Under the pieces are notes generated by a model. It was not told the DNA's origin and searched no databases. It saw nothing but the letters and a program-made list of their open reading frames with translations. Shown one piece after another: positions 11,901-23,869 of a DNA stretch of 64,000 nucleotides. The stretch's first letter is position 1; each line of letters begins with the position of its first letter. This stretch comes from Cristatella mucedo (taxonomy: Eukaryota; Bryozoa; Phylactolaemata; Cristatellidae). The stretch lies in contig WPIO01000276.1 of the NCBI GenBank assembly GCA_009760855.2, forward strand, positions 82,016 to 146,015, in the 5' to 3' direction. The position numbers were made by a program, and so were the translations under genes.

Positions 11901-12120
11901 ACCTCCAGTTTTGATTGATATAGGGGGGTGAAAGAACGTGAAACCAGATGGAGTAGCGTCTTTAATTGTCGGCCAGTTTATCGATTTCATCCAAGTTTCA
12001 GTTAGGGCGAGCAGGTCGATACTATTTTCAGAAATAAGGTCGTTTATTACTAGAGGTTTATTGCACATTGAGCGAGGATTCCAGAAGCAAGCGTTAAGTC
12101 TGGCCGATTGGGTTAATGTG
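8985..12120 (-). mobile_element. LINE-1f non-LTR retrotransposon, 5'-truncated and broken
   Basis: CR1/L2-like element inserted in the satellite array. In minus order it has most of an APE-type endonuclease domain (12131-11154, with ALTETW, VMGDFNVYFDN and SDHMQISF), then a linker, then reverse transcriptase (10862-9217) with LLVLLDLSAAFNTIDHK and a FHFYADNTQLYL box where the catalytic YADD reads YADN. The frame is broken by a CAG-to-TAG change at about 11156 and by a 50-bp tandem duplication (10175-10224 and 10225-10274) that shifts the reading frame. The tail is (AAT)n at 8985-9000. Not autonomous. Confidence 0.9.
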
Positions 12121-12770
12121 GGCTCTAGCAAGGCGCACCTATCTCAGCGTGTTTGTCAATACTGCCCCTATCTCAGTGTGCTTGAGCACAGCCCACCTGT
12201 CTCAGTTAGTGTCTACTACAGTTACCTCAGTGCCTTTGCATACAGCCCACCTATCACAGAGCCTGTGTCTGTACCACCCCTATCTTAGTGCCTATCTCTG
12301 TACTGCCCCAATATCTCGAAGTGCTAGAGCAGAGCTCACCTATCTCAGTATCTATGTCTCTACTGACCCTATCTTCGTGCTCTTGCTCAGAGTGCACCTA
12401 TGTCAGTGCATATGTCTGTATTGCACCTATCTCAGTGGCTTATTTCTTTACAGCCCCTATCTCAGTGGGCTTGAGCAGATCGCACCTATCTCAGTGCTAA
12501 TGTCCATACCGTCTCTATCTCAGTGGGTTTGCTCAGAGTGCACCCATCTCAGTGCCTATGTCTGTATTGCCCCTATCTCAGTGCACTAGCTCAGAGTGCA
12601 CCTATCACAGAGCATATGTCATTACAGACCCTATTTCAGTGAGCTTGCTCAGAGCACACCTATCTCAGTGCGAATGTCTGTACTGACCTAATCTCAGTGC
12701 CCTTGCCAGGAGCCCACCTATCTCAGTGAGTATATCTGTACCGCCCCCTATATCCATTTGCTTGTCCAGA
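12121..12770 (+). repeat. Satellite array, plus orientation, part 2
   Basis: Continuation of the CCTATCTCAGTG array beyond the LINE-1f insertion, with the same alternating spacers. The repeat phase resumes directly at the LINE edge. Confidence 0.9.
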
Positions 12771-12779
12771 GCACAAGAC

Positions 12780-13456
12780 ATTTGCGGCTCAGCCGAATGG
12801 TTTTCAGCCTTCTTTTAAGGAAAAAACTGTGCTCATTCGTGCCTGTATAAAGCCCCTTCAGACTAAAGTATCTGCCGAATCGAAACCAGTGATCTTCCAT
12901 TAAATGTTTTTGAGGTTTCTGCATTTGCTGTTGCTAGGATAATAGGGTTTAGTATAAAGAGCTCCTCTCCTGAAGACCTGATACCATCATCTCTGCGGTC
13001 TTCACTAGCGTTTCGCCCTAGCCCAGCCATAACCATGATTGTTAATGGTTCTCTCGAAAAAAAGGTTCTATTCAAGTTCTTCTAATCGGCAATCGTTAGA
13101 TCCATACTTAAAAAGCCTGGATTAGATACAGACGTTCTTACTAACCATCGTCCGGTTTCCGTTGTTACTTTATTGTCAAAGATTCTTGAAAAAAAATGTA
13201 GCCAAGCAGCTGGTAGCACACGTTGCAAAGTCAGAAAAACTTCAATCGGGTTTCAATGAGCGACACTCCACTGTAACTGCTCTCCTCCGTGTAACCAATG
13301 ACATCCTATGCACCATTGATGATGTTAATATCACTGTACAGGTGCTGCTAGATCTATCCACTGGCTCCTACACCATTGATCACCATGACATACTGGAAAA
13401 ATTAAGTACAACGATTGGTCTGGCAGATAAGGCACTGGCTTTGTCTAAATCGCAAT
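12780..13456 (+). mobile_element. LINE-2f reverse transcriptase fragment
   Basis: Degraded plus-strand stretch matching the start and middle of the reverse transcriptase in 52740-53430. Recognisable pieces include GFNERHSTVTALLRVTNDI and VLLDLSTGSYTIDHHD, the latter with a damaged motif A. It is interrupted by the LINE-1f tail at 13456. The same joint fragment sits at 29340-30030, at the other palindrome centre. Confidence 0.75.
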
Positions 13457-14430
13457 AATAATAATATAATAATAATGCACCTGATAAAGTGCCCTCAGAG
13501 AACTCAATCTCTCTCTACGTGCTTTACATTTGCTGCAAAGGGAAATGCAATTGAATGGTGAGTAATATCATGCTTCATAAACAAACAAAATGAATGACTT
13601 GATTAGGGGTGATGATTAGGGGCGACAAGCGCAGGATCAGCATGCAAATGTGGTTAGTGGCAGAATGCACAGTGTCTGCACTCATAAGCACGTGAAGTAC
13701 GAATCACAGGGACCCACTAAACGCTATCCTAAATAGGCGTGATTATAAGTTCTTTTCGATTGTGGTCAAGTCAGGGGATGTTCTGACGCAGGTCGGGAGG
13801 GAGTTCCATGCTTTCGGAGCATACGAACTAAATGCACGGTCTGCGAAGGATTTAAGGTTCGTACGAGGTAATTTTATATTGTTCGACTCCGAAAAGCAGG
13901 TGGTACTATGCTTGGCCTTGTGGGGGAGTAGATATGAGAGATAGGCTGGAGCCAAAGAAGGATGTGACCTCAAAGTGTGCGAGCAAACCTCGAAGTCGAT
14001 TCGTTGCTTGACTGGTAGCCAGTACAGGTAGGCGAGACGTGGTGCAATGTGGCAACGTGGACGCTCATAACAGACACGCCTAGCTGCAGAGTTTTGCACC
14101 ATCTGCAATCGCCTGATCGCACAAGCTGGTAGGCCAGTAAGCAGTGAAATGCAGAAGTCGAGACGGGATGTCACGAATGCATGGACCAACTTTGACGTGG
14201 TAGCCTTATCTAAACAAGCCCCAATTTTAGCTATGTTATGAAGCTGAAAATATGCAGATTTGACAGTGGAGCTGATACGGTCTTCTAACGAGATGTCGCT
14301 GAGGAATATGACAGCTAGATTTCGACCTGATTCAACCGGAGATCCCAAGCACCAGGTCGCGCCCATACATTTGCCATGAACTCGAGCTTGGCCTGCTGTG
14401 AGCTGTTGGTTTGCAATATTCAGCAATTGG
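13456..14430 (-). mobile_element. LINE-1f 3' fragment
   Basis: Minus-strand piece covering the end of the reverse transcriptase (AYFQLHNIAKIGACLDK, LVHAFVTSRLDFCISLL) and the 3' UTR, with an AAT-rich tail at 13456-13478. It is inserted in the LINE-2f fragment. The frame is open over 227 codons but lacks all catalytic motifs. Confidence 0.85.
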
Positions 14431-14815
14431 CTACGGCAGCGAGAGCTCCTTTTCTGCAGTTGTACGTTGTCGCTTTGCCAACCCGGTGCCTATCCAACCT
14501 CGATAACCTCTTAGTCTCTGGGGCGAACCTGCAATGAATATCTGAGATGAGAGTGAATGTGAGGCAAAGTCATTGTTTGACATTTGCGCAGCACATCGGG
14601 AATGAGGAAATGTCTACCACGGCTTTGCAGGCAAGCTGAAAAGGAAGCATTTCCATTGGCTATCAATAACTTGCTATAGTTCCACAGCCGCTAGCTTGCT
14701 AGAACAAAAGAAGGTAAACCTCACGCGGTCTGAACCTGAGTAGACATATAGAGGAACATGTGACATTCTGCAGCTTCTTTTTAAATCTTGTCAAGTCCAC
14801 AGATTATAACATGAG
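14431..14815. other. Palindrome 1 centre, no gene seen
   Basis: Unique-looking sequence between the LINE fragment and the TA repeat. No long open frame, no satellite units and no match noticed elsewhere in the window. Confidence 0.5.

Positions 14816-14866
<51 letters not shown>
14816..14866. repeat. (TA)n microsatellite
   Basis: About 50 bp of nearly pure TA, at the edge of the inverted satellite array and near the symmetry centre of palindrome 1. Confidence 0.95.
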
Positions 14867-14868
<2 letters not shown>

Positions 14869-14879
14869 GCTATATGTGC

Positions 14880-15600
14880 ATGAGGTATATATACGTGCAA
14901 GCACACTGAAATAGGAACGGTACAAACCTACAATCTGTGATAGGTGAACCCTGAGCAAGCTCACTGAAACAGGGCCTGTACAGACATATGCTCTCCGATA
15001 TGTGCACCCTGAGCAAGGTCAGTGAAATAGACATAAGCACTATGATAGGGGCGCTCTGTGCATGCACACTGAAATAGGGGTGGTACAGACATGCGCTCTG
15101 TGCTAGCTGAACTCTGAGGAAGTGCACTGAGACAGGGGCGGTATAGACATACTCACTAAGGTATGTGGGCTCTTCTTAAGGGCACTGAGATAGGGGCAGT
15201 AGAGAATCAAGATACTGAGACAGGGGCACAACCGACGTAGGCACTGAGATGGGTCCACTCTGAGCAAGCACACTTATATAGCTGTGGTATGGACATTAGC
15301 ACTGAGATAAGTGCGTTCTGCACAAGCACACTGAGATATCGGCAGTACCGACATGTGCACTGAGATTAGTGTGCCCTACTCAAGCCCACTGATATAGGGC
15401 CTGTAAAGACCTAAGCCACTAAGATAGGGGCGGTACAGACATTAGCACTGAGATGGGGGCAGTCCGCTCAAGTGCACTGAAACAGGGGCTGTACAGACAT
15501 GAGCACTGAGACAGGAATACTCTGTGCATGCAGACTGAGATATGGGAGCTCTGAACATGCACACTGAAGTAGGTGACCTTTCGGCATGCAAAACTTGACT
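14880..15600 (-). repeat. Satellite array, inverted orientation
   Basis: Same satellite as 8095-12770 but reverse-complemented (CACTGAGATAGG every 29 bp or so). It forms the inner part of the palindrome's right side. Confidence 0.9.
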
Positions 15601-16329
15601 CGAAGAGGAATCCCGTATAGTCCATAGCAGGCTGGAAAGTTGTCATCAACTTTTTCTTCTCACCGTGCAACGTCGCACTCGGCACCAGCTCCTATTTCTC
15701 GAGTTTCGTGGCTGCACTTCATTGGATGGGCAGGAACTTCTTCTTACGGTATGACGTCACGCGAATATCTTTAATCCGGCATGTGCTTTTTTCAAACGGT
15801 CGCCAGTGGACGTCAGAGTAGGACTAAGATTCGCCTAATTTATAAAAAAACAGATATTGCTCTTAAATTAAATTAAATCGTTTATTTTTAGGACTCAGTG
15901 GTTTAAGTTTATATTTTTCTGGGTTTAAGTTTTTGCGTTTAGGCTTTAGGGGTGTAGTGTTTGATTTTTAGAAAAAACCTCTTAATAGAAAGATATCTCA
16001 GAATCACTCCATGGCTCTGCTTGATGTGGTAAGAGATTTTTCGTCTGTAACAAGTGGCAGCAAGATTGTGAAACATTCAGGGTTAGCATGATCCGTTAGT
16101 GGTTCTGTGTGGAGCTGTGATGCACTGATACGCGTTACCTTTATTTGCACTAGTCATAAAAGAAAGTCTGGAGGAAAAGGTCGCCAGTTCTCTTAGGGAG
16201 CAAAACCAACAAATGGTATGTAAGCATATATTACCTATGCTTGTATTTATGAATGCCTGCACATATCTTTACCTGGAAGCATACATGATTACACGCATGT
16301 ATGCATGCGTTTACGTGTATATGAGTACG

Positions 16330-16728
16330 TATATTTTAAGTGTGTGCGTTTTCAATTTCATTTGTCAGTCCCTCACACCTAAAAGAGCTTAGGGATCCAA
16401 ACAAGACTGTTATTGTTCGCAGCATGCGACCGGGAGGGGAGTTGCCACATAGTCTGTCGTGAAGCCCAGCCTATACTTGCCGCCTGGCAAGTGGTTCAGC
16501 ATGACTTTTGATAGCGTATTTGAACCCCATTTATCTAACTCTGGGACTTGACTCATTAGCTCTTTCACAACGTATGCAGTTTTACGTTGTGACTGTCTGT
16601 TCGCCATTGCTGTTATGTATGCGAAGTTTTTGATTAGCATAGCTATGGTTAAGTCCCTGCCAGCAGGATTTCAGACATTGTGTACCTCAGATACTAACAC
16701 TCGGTAGTTGCTATGCATTTCGAATATC
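16330..16728 (-). pseudogene. Opposite-strand conserved frame, copy B
   Basis: Minus-strand frame with LTIAMLIKNFAYITAMANRQ and MSQVPELDKWGS. An in-frame TGA near 16676 lies just upstream of the conserved block. The equivalent of the plus-strand frame at 62594-62830. Unknown function. Confidence 0.3.
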
Positions 16729-17569
16729 GTTTCGATTGTGGCCTGTCATATGAGTAGTCATAAGTAACAATGGCATTCGCAACTTCTTTCAGAAAAACGG
16801 AAGATTTTGGTTACAAATGTGATTCAAAAATGTCATCATTGTGCTTTATCGTGCTGAGATTTTATTTATCTTTACTATACAACCCAGAAAGACATTAGGA
16901 CATCAGGTCGAAGGTGGTATGGTTGAATTTTCATCGGACAGTTGAAACTAAGGCTTCCGATGCCGTAGAGAAGACAAACTCGGCTGCTTTGACCTGCAAT
17001 CGAAATCCGTCTCGCCCGAGACTGCATTCGTTGTTCAGTTAGTGTAGCTGTATTGAATTGTGAAGCCGATCGGTCAAAATATTCCCCAGAGTGTGCAGCT
17101 GTTAAAGACGGAAGTAAGTAATTTCTCGGACTTTAACTCTGATACAGCGAACCTTTGGACTGCTGGAAAAATGAATTGATTTCTTCTAAGACTGGCGCTT
17201 GTGTGAAATTGTAATCTGCACGTTCGGGCCAGCCACGTGTTGTGGTTGCAGCAAACTCTTTCTGCTTGCACTAGGATTAAAAGAGCCAACGTGCTGGTCT
17301 AGTTATCGCTTTGTACTTGAAATGACTATTGCTGATCGCATAGATTTACTCACCATGAAATAGAAAGCAAGAGAAAGCAAACTCGTACAAAGCGTTTATA
17401 TATGTCCTTTAAACGTGGTTAGTATTAGGATAGCTAGCATCTCGATTCGGTTGTACCCACCAGTCACTTTGGCATAACCTTTTTGTTTGCGAAAAAATCA
17501 TATCTATTCGCGAGTTCTATGCAGTACATCAATGCTAATTCACATTTATCAAGTCAGGCTTTTTTTCAG

Positions 17570-17645
17570 GAAAAAGCAGCAGTTGCCAGCTTGTTGAAAG
17601 CTAAAACGGGATGGTATTCGCTGGCCACAAAGTTGAGTTTTTGTA
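17570..17645 (+). other. Possible upstream exon of the Q-rich gene, copy B
   Basis: Follows the acceptor-like gctttttttcag and shows KAAVASLLKAKTGWYSLATK in one frame. Recurs in the other arms with indels. A short exon is possible; not established. Confidence 0.25.
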
Positions 17646-18023
17646 TGGTATTCTGTGAGTGTACTAGGACGTCATCTTTTTAATATCATGCCCTAGGGTT
17701 CACAATGATAAGACCGGATCTTACTTTTAAATACTTAGAGCCATGGTGGCTGGCTAGGGACTTTCTAATTTAGACTAGCTAGGTCTTTTACGTGAGGACA
17801 TGCCGACTAGCACGTAAGGTATCTCTCTAAGACGATGTACGACTTTGTTGGCGACGGGTTTGCGATAAGTATCAATAATGAAGGAAGCCTCTCGTGCTCA
17901 GGATAACTCTTTTGAGACGACATTTGCTTTGCCAGAATTTTGAAGGGCATTAATTAGAGAAGCATCAGTGTCATCTGAGGCACATGCTATCACATACTTT
18001 GCCTTCACCTTGTTAAATTTCAG

Positions 18024-18379
18024 CTAAGGCAGTGGCAGCCCCAATTTCAGCAGTTCCCGTATCGCACTCAATCCATGGAGCGTCAGCAGAAGGTCTCTCA
18101 ACCGTCCCAGCAACAGCACGTGCTGCTGCAACAACAGTTTGTGGAGCAGGTACAGCCACTGATTGGCACTCAGCAGAATGGGCAGTGTCCCTTGCAACAG
18201 CCACAAACTGTGCAGGATTCTCGAGCAATGCATCAGAACAAGCAGCTTGGTCAACCACCACAACAGCACTCGCTCTTCCACCAGTCATTCCAGATGCCCT
18301 ACCCACCGTCTCATCAGCAGCCGAGTTGGAGTCTATTACATCATTGGAGGCAACCGGTACTTACATCTCCTCAGCAGAT
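18024..18379 (+). CDS. Q-rich exon, copy B
   Basis: Plus-strand exon between the acceptor ttaaatttcag (ends 18023) and the possible donor AGAT/GTAGTG (18379/18380). The Gln frame contains QPSQQQHVLLQQQFVEQ and SFQMPYPPSH. The Ala/Ser frame and an antisense Ala/Val frame are open as well, as in the other copies. Followed by an intron holding an old LINE-1f 3' relic. Unknown product. Confidence 0.4.
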
Positions 18380-18439
18380 GTAGTGGCATAAGTAAAGCAT
18401 GTGTACAGTTCCCATAATAGGATGAGCTTGAATGCTCCT

Positions 18440-18815
18440 AAAGTGATTAGTCAGTACGCTCCCAAAGCCTGTAACTCACTCTCGACTTGCATCGCGACAT
18501 CTCTTGACTAGACGACATTTGAATGGAAACTGAAATTGCAATTACTTCTTTTAGCATTTAGTGGGCCCGTGATTCACCCTTTATGTAGTCATTCGTGCTG
18601 ACATTGTGCATGTTGCCACTAACCATACTGGCATTCTGACCCTGTGCATGTCACCCTTAACGGACCATGTTATTCTTGTTGCTTATCGAGTTTGCTACCA
18701 CTAACCATTCGATACTGCTTCCCTTTCTGAAACTGTAAAGTGCCTAATAACAGATTAAGTTATCTGAGGGCACTATATAAAACGCATGATTATTCTTATA
18801 ATTACTGAGTTCTTT
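18440..18815 (+). mobile_element. Old LINE-1f 3' relic in an intron (arm B)
   Basis: Remnant of the LINE-1f C-terminal end (around the equivalent of APKAWNSL) and 3' UTR, ending at an AT-rich tail before the next exon. Shared by all arms. Confidence 0.6.
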
Positions 18816-18854
18816 GAGTTCTCTGAACTGATTTATTTCTATTGTTATTACCAG

Positions 18855-19900
18855 TCGTACCAGCCACAGCCACAGCATATCAGCTCTGGTCATCAGATGC
18901 AGGCGATGTTCTAGCCACTGCAGCAACAGCAGGTCATCTCTGCTCGTCATATGCAAGGGATGTCGGAGCCACAGGCGATCAGCTTACACCATCAGATGCA
19001 GGGGATGTTCCAGCCTCAGCCACAGCAACCCGGCTTAACACATCAGATGCAGGGAATGTTCCAGCCCCAGTCACAGCAACCTGGTTTACGCAATCAGATG
19101 GAGGGGATGTGCCTGGCAATGCAAGGACAGACCTCAGTCCAGCAGTTGCACCAGGGTTACCAACCATGCTGGGCACAGCAGAAGAATATAGGGATTTCTC
19201 AGCAGTTGAGACGACTGATTGAGCCTTACCAGGCACAGCAGCAGCAGATTAGCTCAGCCCAGCAGTTGCACGGACAGAGCAGACACATTCTCTCCAAATT
19301 GAACAGTCGTTTCTTGGAGGACAGCACAGGAAGGAACTGTGAAAACTATTTGTATCTAGAGTGGACAGGGAGCATGAAACTCTAGTCAAAGCAATGGAAA
19401 ATTATCGGTTGCTGATGCCAGAGCTGCAAACGCTGCAATCGAAGCACGTTACCGACGCAATAAACGTTCGAAAGCAAGCTTATCTGCAGCTTTTAAAACT
19501 TTGTGACCGAATTTGCAAACGAGCTTCACGAGCTGGCCGGTCAGGTTCGTGAAATGGAAGAGCAGCTGAGGCAAGGTATCAAGGGGCGGCAGTGTGCTCT
19601 GCTAAAGAAACCCAAACTCTATCTTTTAGCATGGAAGCGAGTCAACAGGCTGGCGAGGTCACTGGAGGAAACCCATTTCACGGCAGCACCAATAGCGGGA
19701 GCTCAAGTGCTTCTGGCACAGCCATTGAGAAGCGACCAGTCGTCGATGCCATCGATCGAGGTGCGTCTTGCAGCCGATGGCTGTACTCGGCCGTCGACCC
19801 GTACGAGCTCTCCCGGGTCGGGCACGATGGAACTGCAGTGCAGCAGTCAACTGATGTGGTTGTTTCTGTCAATGGGCCTAGGTCCTCTTTGACGTGTCCC
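18855..19900 (+). pseudogene. Q-rich/coiled-coil exon, copy B
   Basis: Begins after the acceptor ttgttattaccag (ends 18854). A TAG at about codon 20 (near 18912) interrupts the Gln frame, which then stays open from 18951 to 19383 and shows the HQMQGMFQPQ repeat. The exon lacks the middle Q-rich block present in copy A (a deletion near 19265). The helical C-terminal part is open in another frame at 19503-19892, with EFANELHELAGQVREMEEQL. Stops and shifts mark it as a pseudogene copy. Confidence 0.5.
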
Positions 19901-20505
19901 AGATCAGCTTCGATGGTAGGTAGCAGTGCTTGCCGAGTGTTTCGAACGAAAGCCGCCTGAGTAGTGAACCCTATGTTACTTATGGATTTGCAGCCGTTGC
20001 CTGCAAATATTTGCACCGAGGGCAGTCAAAACGTTGCCATGCTGTTGCTTGACAAGAATGAATTCGTTATATGTAACCTATTATTATTCTACCTCTATTT
20101 ATATTAAAGTACTGCTAACAATAGGTTGCCTTATGTAGCGCAATAAGAGGACTTTGTGCATGTGCTGTAGAACTCAGCTGCAAAGCATTTGGATCGATGC
20201 ACAGTTTTCCAAGTGTACTTTTAAATATCTGCAGCACATGAATTCATAAATATTCTTTCCATTAGGTCACAAATCTCCGAATAAATCAAACATAAAAGTG
20301 ACCTACACTTTTTGGCAAGGCATAAATAAAAAGCAGTTGAACAGATTTATTTGATGAAGGCAGCATATTTAAGATTTACTACTATCGTCGATACTTGTCG
20401 CCTATATATATGTACACGTGCTTGCTCGAGCAGGTGGCATTTGTGTTAAACCTCTCAGCTAGGCAGGAGAGGGTTTTTTTAGGACAATCCAGGTAATTAT
20501 TATAA

Positions 20506-20878
20506 ATGAGTGGTATGTTTCTTCAATCCCAGGGTCGCTACCAGGAATGGCAACGTTTGTCAGACCTCTGCCGAGGACTCCTCAGACGACTCATCAGCAG
20601 TGGCGAACCTGGCAAGCTATGTCGGATGTGCCGATGCAGCACTCTAGAAGGTGAGATAAAGGCAACGGTAGCACGTGACTAAATCAATGCTGAGCTCAGC
20701 ATTTTTTATTGCAGCACACCTGCTAGGATATAATCGCGCTGCCTCTTTTCCCGATAAACCGTACACTAGAGAGACAATGCTGTCATCATCTGCTGGCCGT
20801 TTGACTGACCAAGTTAGGAGCAGTGAACCTCTCTCTATCTACGAAGAGGAGACCAGTCAAGGAGGCTGCTTGATGTGA
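20506..20878 (+). CDS. Small two-exon gene candidate, copy B
   Basis: This is the only fully open copy. Exon 1 (20506-20650) starts at ATG and ends GAAG/GTGAGA. The 64-nt intron ends ttttttattgcag. Exon 2 (20715-20878) continues in phase to TGA, giving about 102 residues. Exon 1 carries a Cys pair block, CRMCRCSTLEG; exon 2 carries FPDKPYTRETMLSSSAGR. An alternative acceptor (caatcccag, ends about 20532) could make exon 1 an internal exon, so this could be the last part of the Q-rich gene just upstream. Exon 2 is kept open in five copies in the window. Family not recognised; no membrane segment or signal peptide is obvious. Confidence 0.45.
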
Positions 20879-21934
20879 TTTGCTGTTCACTGGGTCTATC
20901 TCTATAGTAACTATGGTAACTGAAGTGAGGCTTGTCCATCGGATTTTGCCTTCGAGGCATTCATATGCTGCTCGTGCATGCTGAAGTTAAAGCCTGTGAC
21001 ACTTAAGCCTCAACATTGTGACACTTAAGCCCTGATCTTGGAGAAGGAGCACATGCCTGCCACTGGAAACCAATACGTCAGCTACTCAGGCACTATGCCT
21101 CAACGTTGTAGTACAATCTTGAGCTGCGATAAAAGGCTGGTGTTTTTTCATTCAGCTGCAATCTTCTTGAATGTGGCGTAGTCACTTCCGACGACAAGTC
21201 CGAAGTGTCCGAGGATGTGTAGAGCAATCCGCCGTTACGGCCACTGGTGTCATTCGACTGCTGCTACCAAAGCAGGACAGAAGAGCTGCAGGCGCTGCAT
21301 GTAGTCTGACTCGGTATCAATAGACTATCGCTGTTCAAGAGGACTTATTGAAGTCGAGAGACAAAGACAGCTTGTAGAAATCTTCACTATAGTTGATCAA
21401 AAGCATCATCAAGCTGGTCGATTGCGAGTTCTGTGTTCCGAGCTGCTCGGGACGAGCAGGTGTTGAGTCGTCTTTCCGAAAGGTAGCTGCAGGCATTCTC
21501 TACCTTGAGTTGAACTATGCTGTTCAACTATGCTAGAGGCTTTTCAGTTTTCAGGGTTGACTACTCGAGCTTGCTATGTAAATTCGATCGAGTTGGTATA
21601 AATTCAAATGACTCTCCTACATATCCACAACATACTTGTAAGACAAGGCTGCTACGAATTCGATGACTTTTACAATGGCTGCTGCAGTTTCGATTCGCAC
21701 AGCAGTGAGCCAGCTGATGACCACCACCAACAGTTTAATACGACGAATGGAGCCGAAGGGTTCACGGCTCCCTTAGGCTCCTACTCCCACTCGACTCCTT
21801 TGTCCCAGGTTGACGTTCCCTCCTCCCCACTGTCTCCCAACCACAACTCATCCCTTAGGTTGGCAGGAGCTCAAATCTGTGGTAGCACACTAAGTAAGGC
21901 GGTTACTTTACAGCTTCGCAATGGAACCTTTGAC

Positions 21935-22870
21935 CTTTCTACTCGGAATCGAATGCCTAGCAGATATTTTCATCTTCCAGCTTCCAAGTCCCAAAATTCA
22001 AACGTCCACTTCGTTTTACATTATAGCCCAACAGCGACTCTAGATAGCATCGACTCTGAGTCTAGTAGCTGCGTACGTATTGTAAAAGGAAGTCGCTGCT
22101 GGTTCGCTACCCAAGCCGTGCGAATGCCAGGATTGGGTAGAGCTGTTGATGATACCCTGCTGCTGTAATAATTAGTGCAAACACTTCACTTTGGGAAAAA
22201 TTATAGCCAACTGATATTGTGTGTGCCTTCTGCCAACTCTGGTGATTCGTCAAGCTCTCATATATGTGCGTTTTGAGACGAATAAAGTTTAATTCTTTTT
22301 ACAGCTTACGTCCATGCTTCTGTGTGCAAGATACGTCGCGAGATTCGATTCAGGAGGAGCTGTAGTAGCCTACAAGAGTTGTGTGCATTCAACTCTAACC
22401 ATTCGATCATGCTTTCCCTACAGCATCCGTAAAATCCAGAGAAAGTGATTAAGGTCTCTGAGTGAAGTATAACAACGTTTTTTAATTATCAATAATCACT
22501 CAGCTTGCTGGCTTTGTTTTTCATAGACATAACAACAACGACTCTACATAGCATCGACTCTGCGTCCAGTAGCTGCATACTATATGTAAAAGGAAGTCGC
22601 TGCAGTGAGTGACAGCAAACTTACTGAACGTTCGAGCCAATCGGGAGGGGAAAGGGTGGTAATATGGTATTAACTTCCTGAACCGTGACTATAAGACCTA
22701 CCAAGCAGGTTTCGGCAAGCCCCCTAGTGAAAACGGTTATGTTTCTGAGATTGAACTCGATCAGTCGGAGCAATCAGGCTCTTAGAGTCGGTGCAAGATG
22801 ATGCAGCAAGGCTTGACTGTAGTGAGCTTCAGTGACTGTAAACATAAAAGCGACCATTCGCGATTAGGGA
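21935..22870. repeat. Junction segment shared by both palindromes
   Basis: Recurs inverted at 43560-43900 and 44400-45060, and in part at 56800-57060. It contains an AATAAA near 22280. Between about 22665 and 22790 lies a protein-like plus-strand stretch (see the fibrinogen-like fragment). Confidence 0.7.
22665..22792 (+). pseudogene. Fibrinogen-like domain fragment (tentative)
   Basis: One frame reads NRDYKTYQAGFGKPPSENGY before a stop. The inverted copy at 43639-43827 (minus) reads KRDYMTYQTGFGKRPDENCY. The spacing (N/K)RDYxTYQxGFG resembles the FxRDWxxYxxGFG motif of fibrinogen-related domains. It is too short to be sure; no further conserved domain parts are seen in frame. Confidence 0.3.
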
Positions 22871-22949
22871 GCATTGTCCGTGAAAACACTCCTACAAGCA
22901 CATTCGCCAGTCTTTAAATCGAAATCACTCTCTTATCTACGGCGTTTTC

Positions 22950-23755
22950 CACCAGCTCTTCTAACAGGTGATGCTATTGTGCCACCTTCACCACATGCGC
23001 GAAATTTAGGTGTCGTTATCGACAGCTGCCTCAATTTCATAAGCTTCATTCAGAAGACTGCCTCTACAGCTAGCCATAACATCCGATCCCTATCCCAGAT
23101 TCGGAGCTGCCTCCCAAAGTGGTTTGAAAGAAATTAAACTAGCTCTTTAGTTCTGTAACGGTTTGCTTGTTGTAATTCTCTTTTAGTTGGGCTGCCTAAG
23201 GAAGCTATTATGCCACTACAGCAAACTATGAATTTGGCTGCAACTTGGCCTCCAAGTCCCAGCGGTTTGAGCACGTGTCTCCTTTAATGAAAGAGCTACG
23301 ATGGTTGCCGGTTGAGCAAATGATACAGAGCAAAGTTCTTCTGCTGAACCACAAGGCCCTCCACGGCTTGGCTATTTCGTACCTAGCTGAACTGCTGCAT
23401 ATGTGTAAGCCTGTTCGAACCCTTAGGTCCAGTGTGAACAATAAATTAGCTCTCTCATTCCTCTACTTAAAGACAGTTGGCGACAGAAGCTTTTTCTCTG
23501 CAGGTCCTAGACTGTGGAACTCGCTTCTACAATTCTTAGGCAATGACAACTACTCTCTTACTGCCGATTACGACTACTCTTTTCCACTTTCTCTTCGTTG
23601 CGTGAGACGAAGTCTGTTGGGTACAGAATGCGTACCGAAAGACGTATAGGCTGTGAGTGGGCTTTACGAAACTCTCTTGCTTAAAACCCACGTGGACTTT
23701 ACGACTTTGTGGAGTTACAGACGGAGGTACATTACATTACGTTACATTACAGTGG
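22950..23755 (+). mobile_element. LINE-2f 3' fragment
   Basis: Matches the C-terminal part of LINE-2f (compare 53810-54655), including ARNLGVVIDSCLNF, ELRWLPVEQMIQSKVLLL and a 3' end of repeated ACATT at 23728-23752. Frameshifted in several places. Its inverted partner at 42600-43470 shows that this insertion predates the palindrome duplication. Confidence 0.85.
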
Positions 23756-23869
23756 TGGGTTGTTCAATGTTAGTGGGGGCTGGCAGGACATTGGCTCGAG
23801 CTGACAGCCTTAACATAGCTCTTTCTCCGATCTGTATGCGTCGTACGCAACACTAGTCCCCTAACGACT

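Larger units (their letters stand above)
15600..21935. repeat. Palindrome 1, right arm (arm B)
   Basis: Reverse complement of arm A, with the Q-rich gene on the plus strand. It lacks most of the GC-rich block found at 7000-7380. It ends by joining, inside the SINE-like block, a segment (21935-22600) that recurs inverted at 44400-45060. Confidence 0.85.

Noticed and set aside
12116-12589. Long frames inside the satellite arrays (also 27264-27782 and 28386-28763)
   Set aside because: The frames consist only of translated satellite units and change frame with each indel.
21608-22168. 186-codon plus-strand open frame
   Set aside because: It runs through the SINE-like block and the arm-junction boundary, and is not kept open in the matching arm ends; likely a chance frame.
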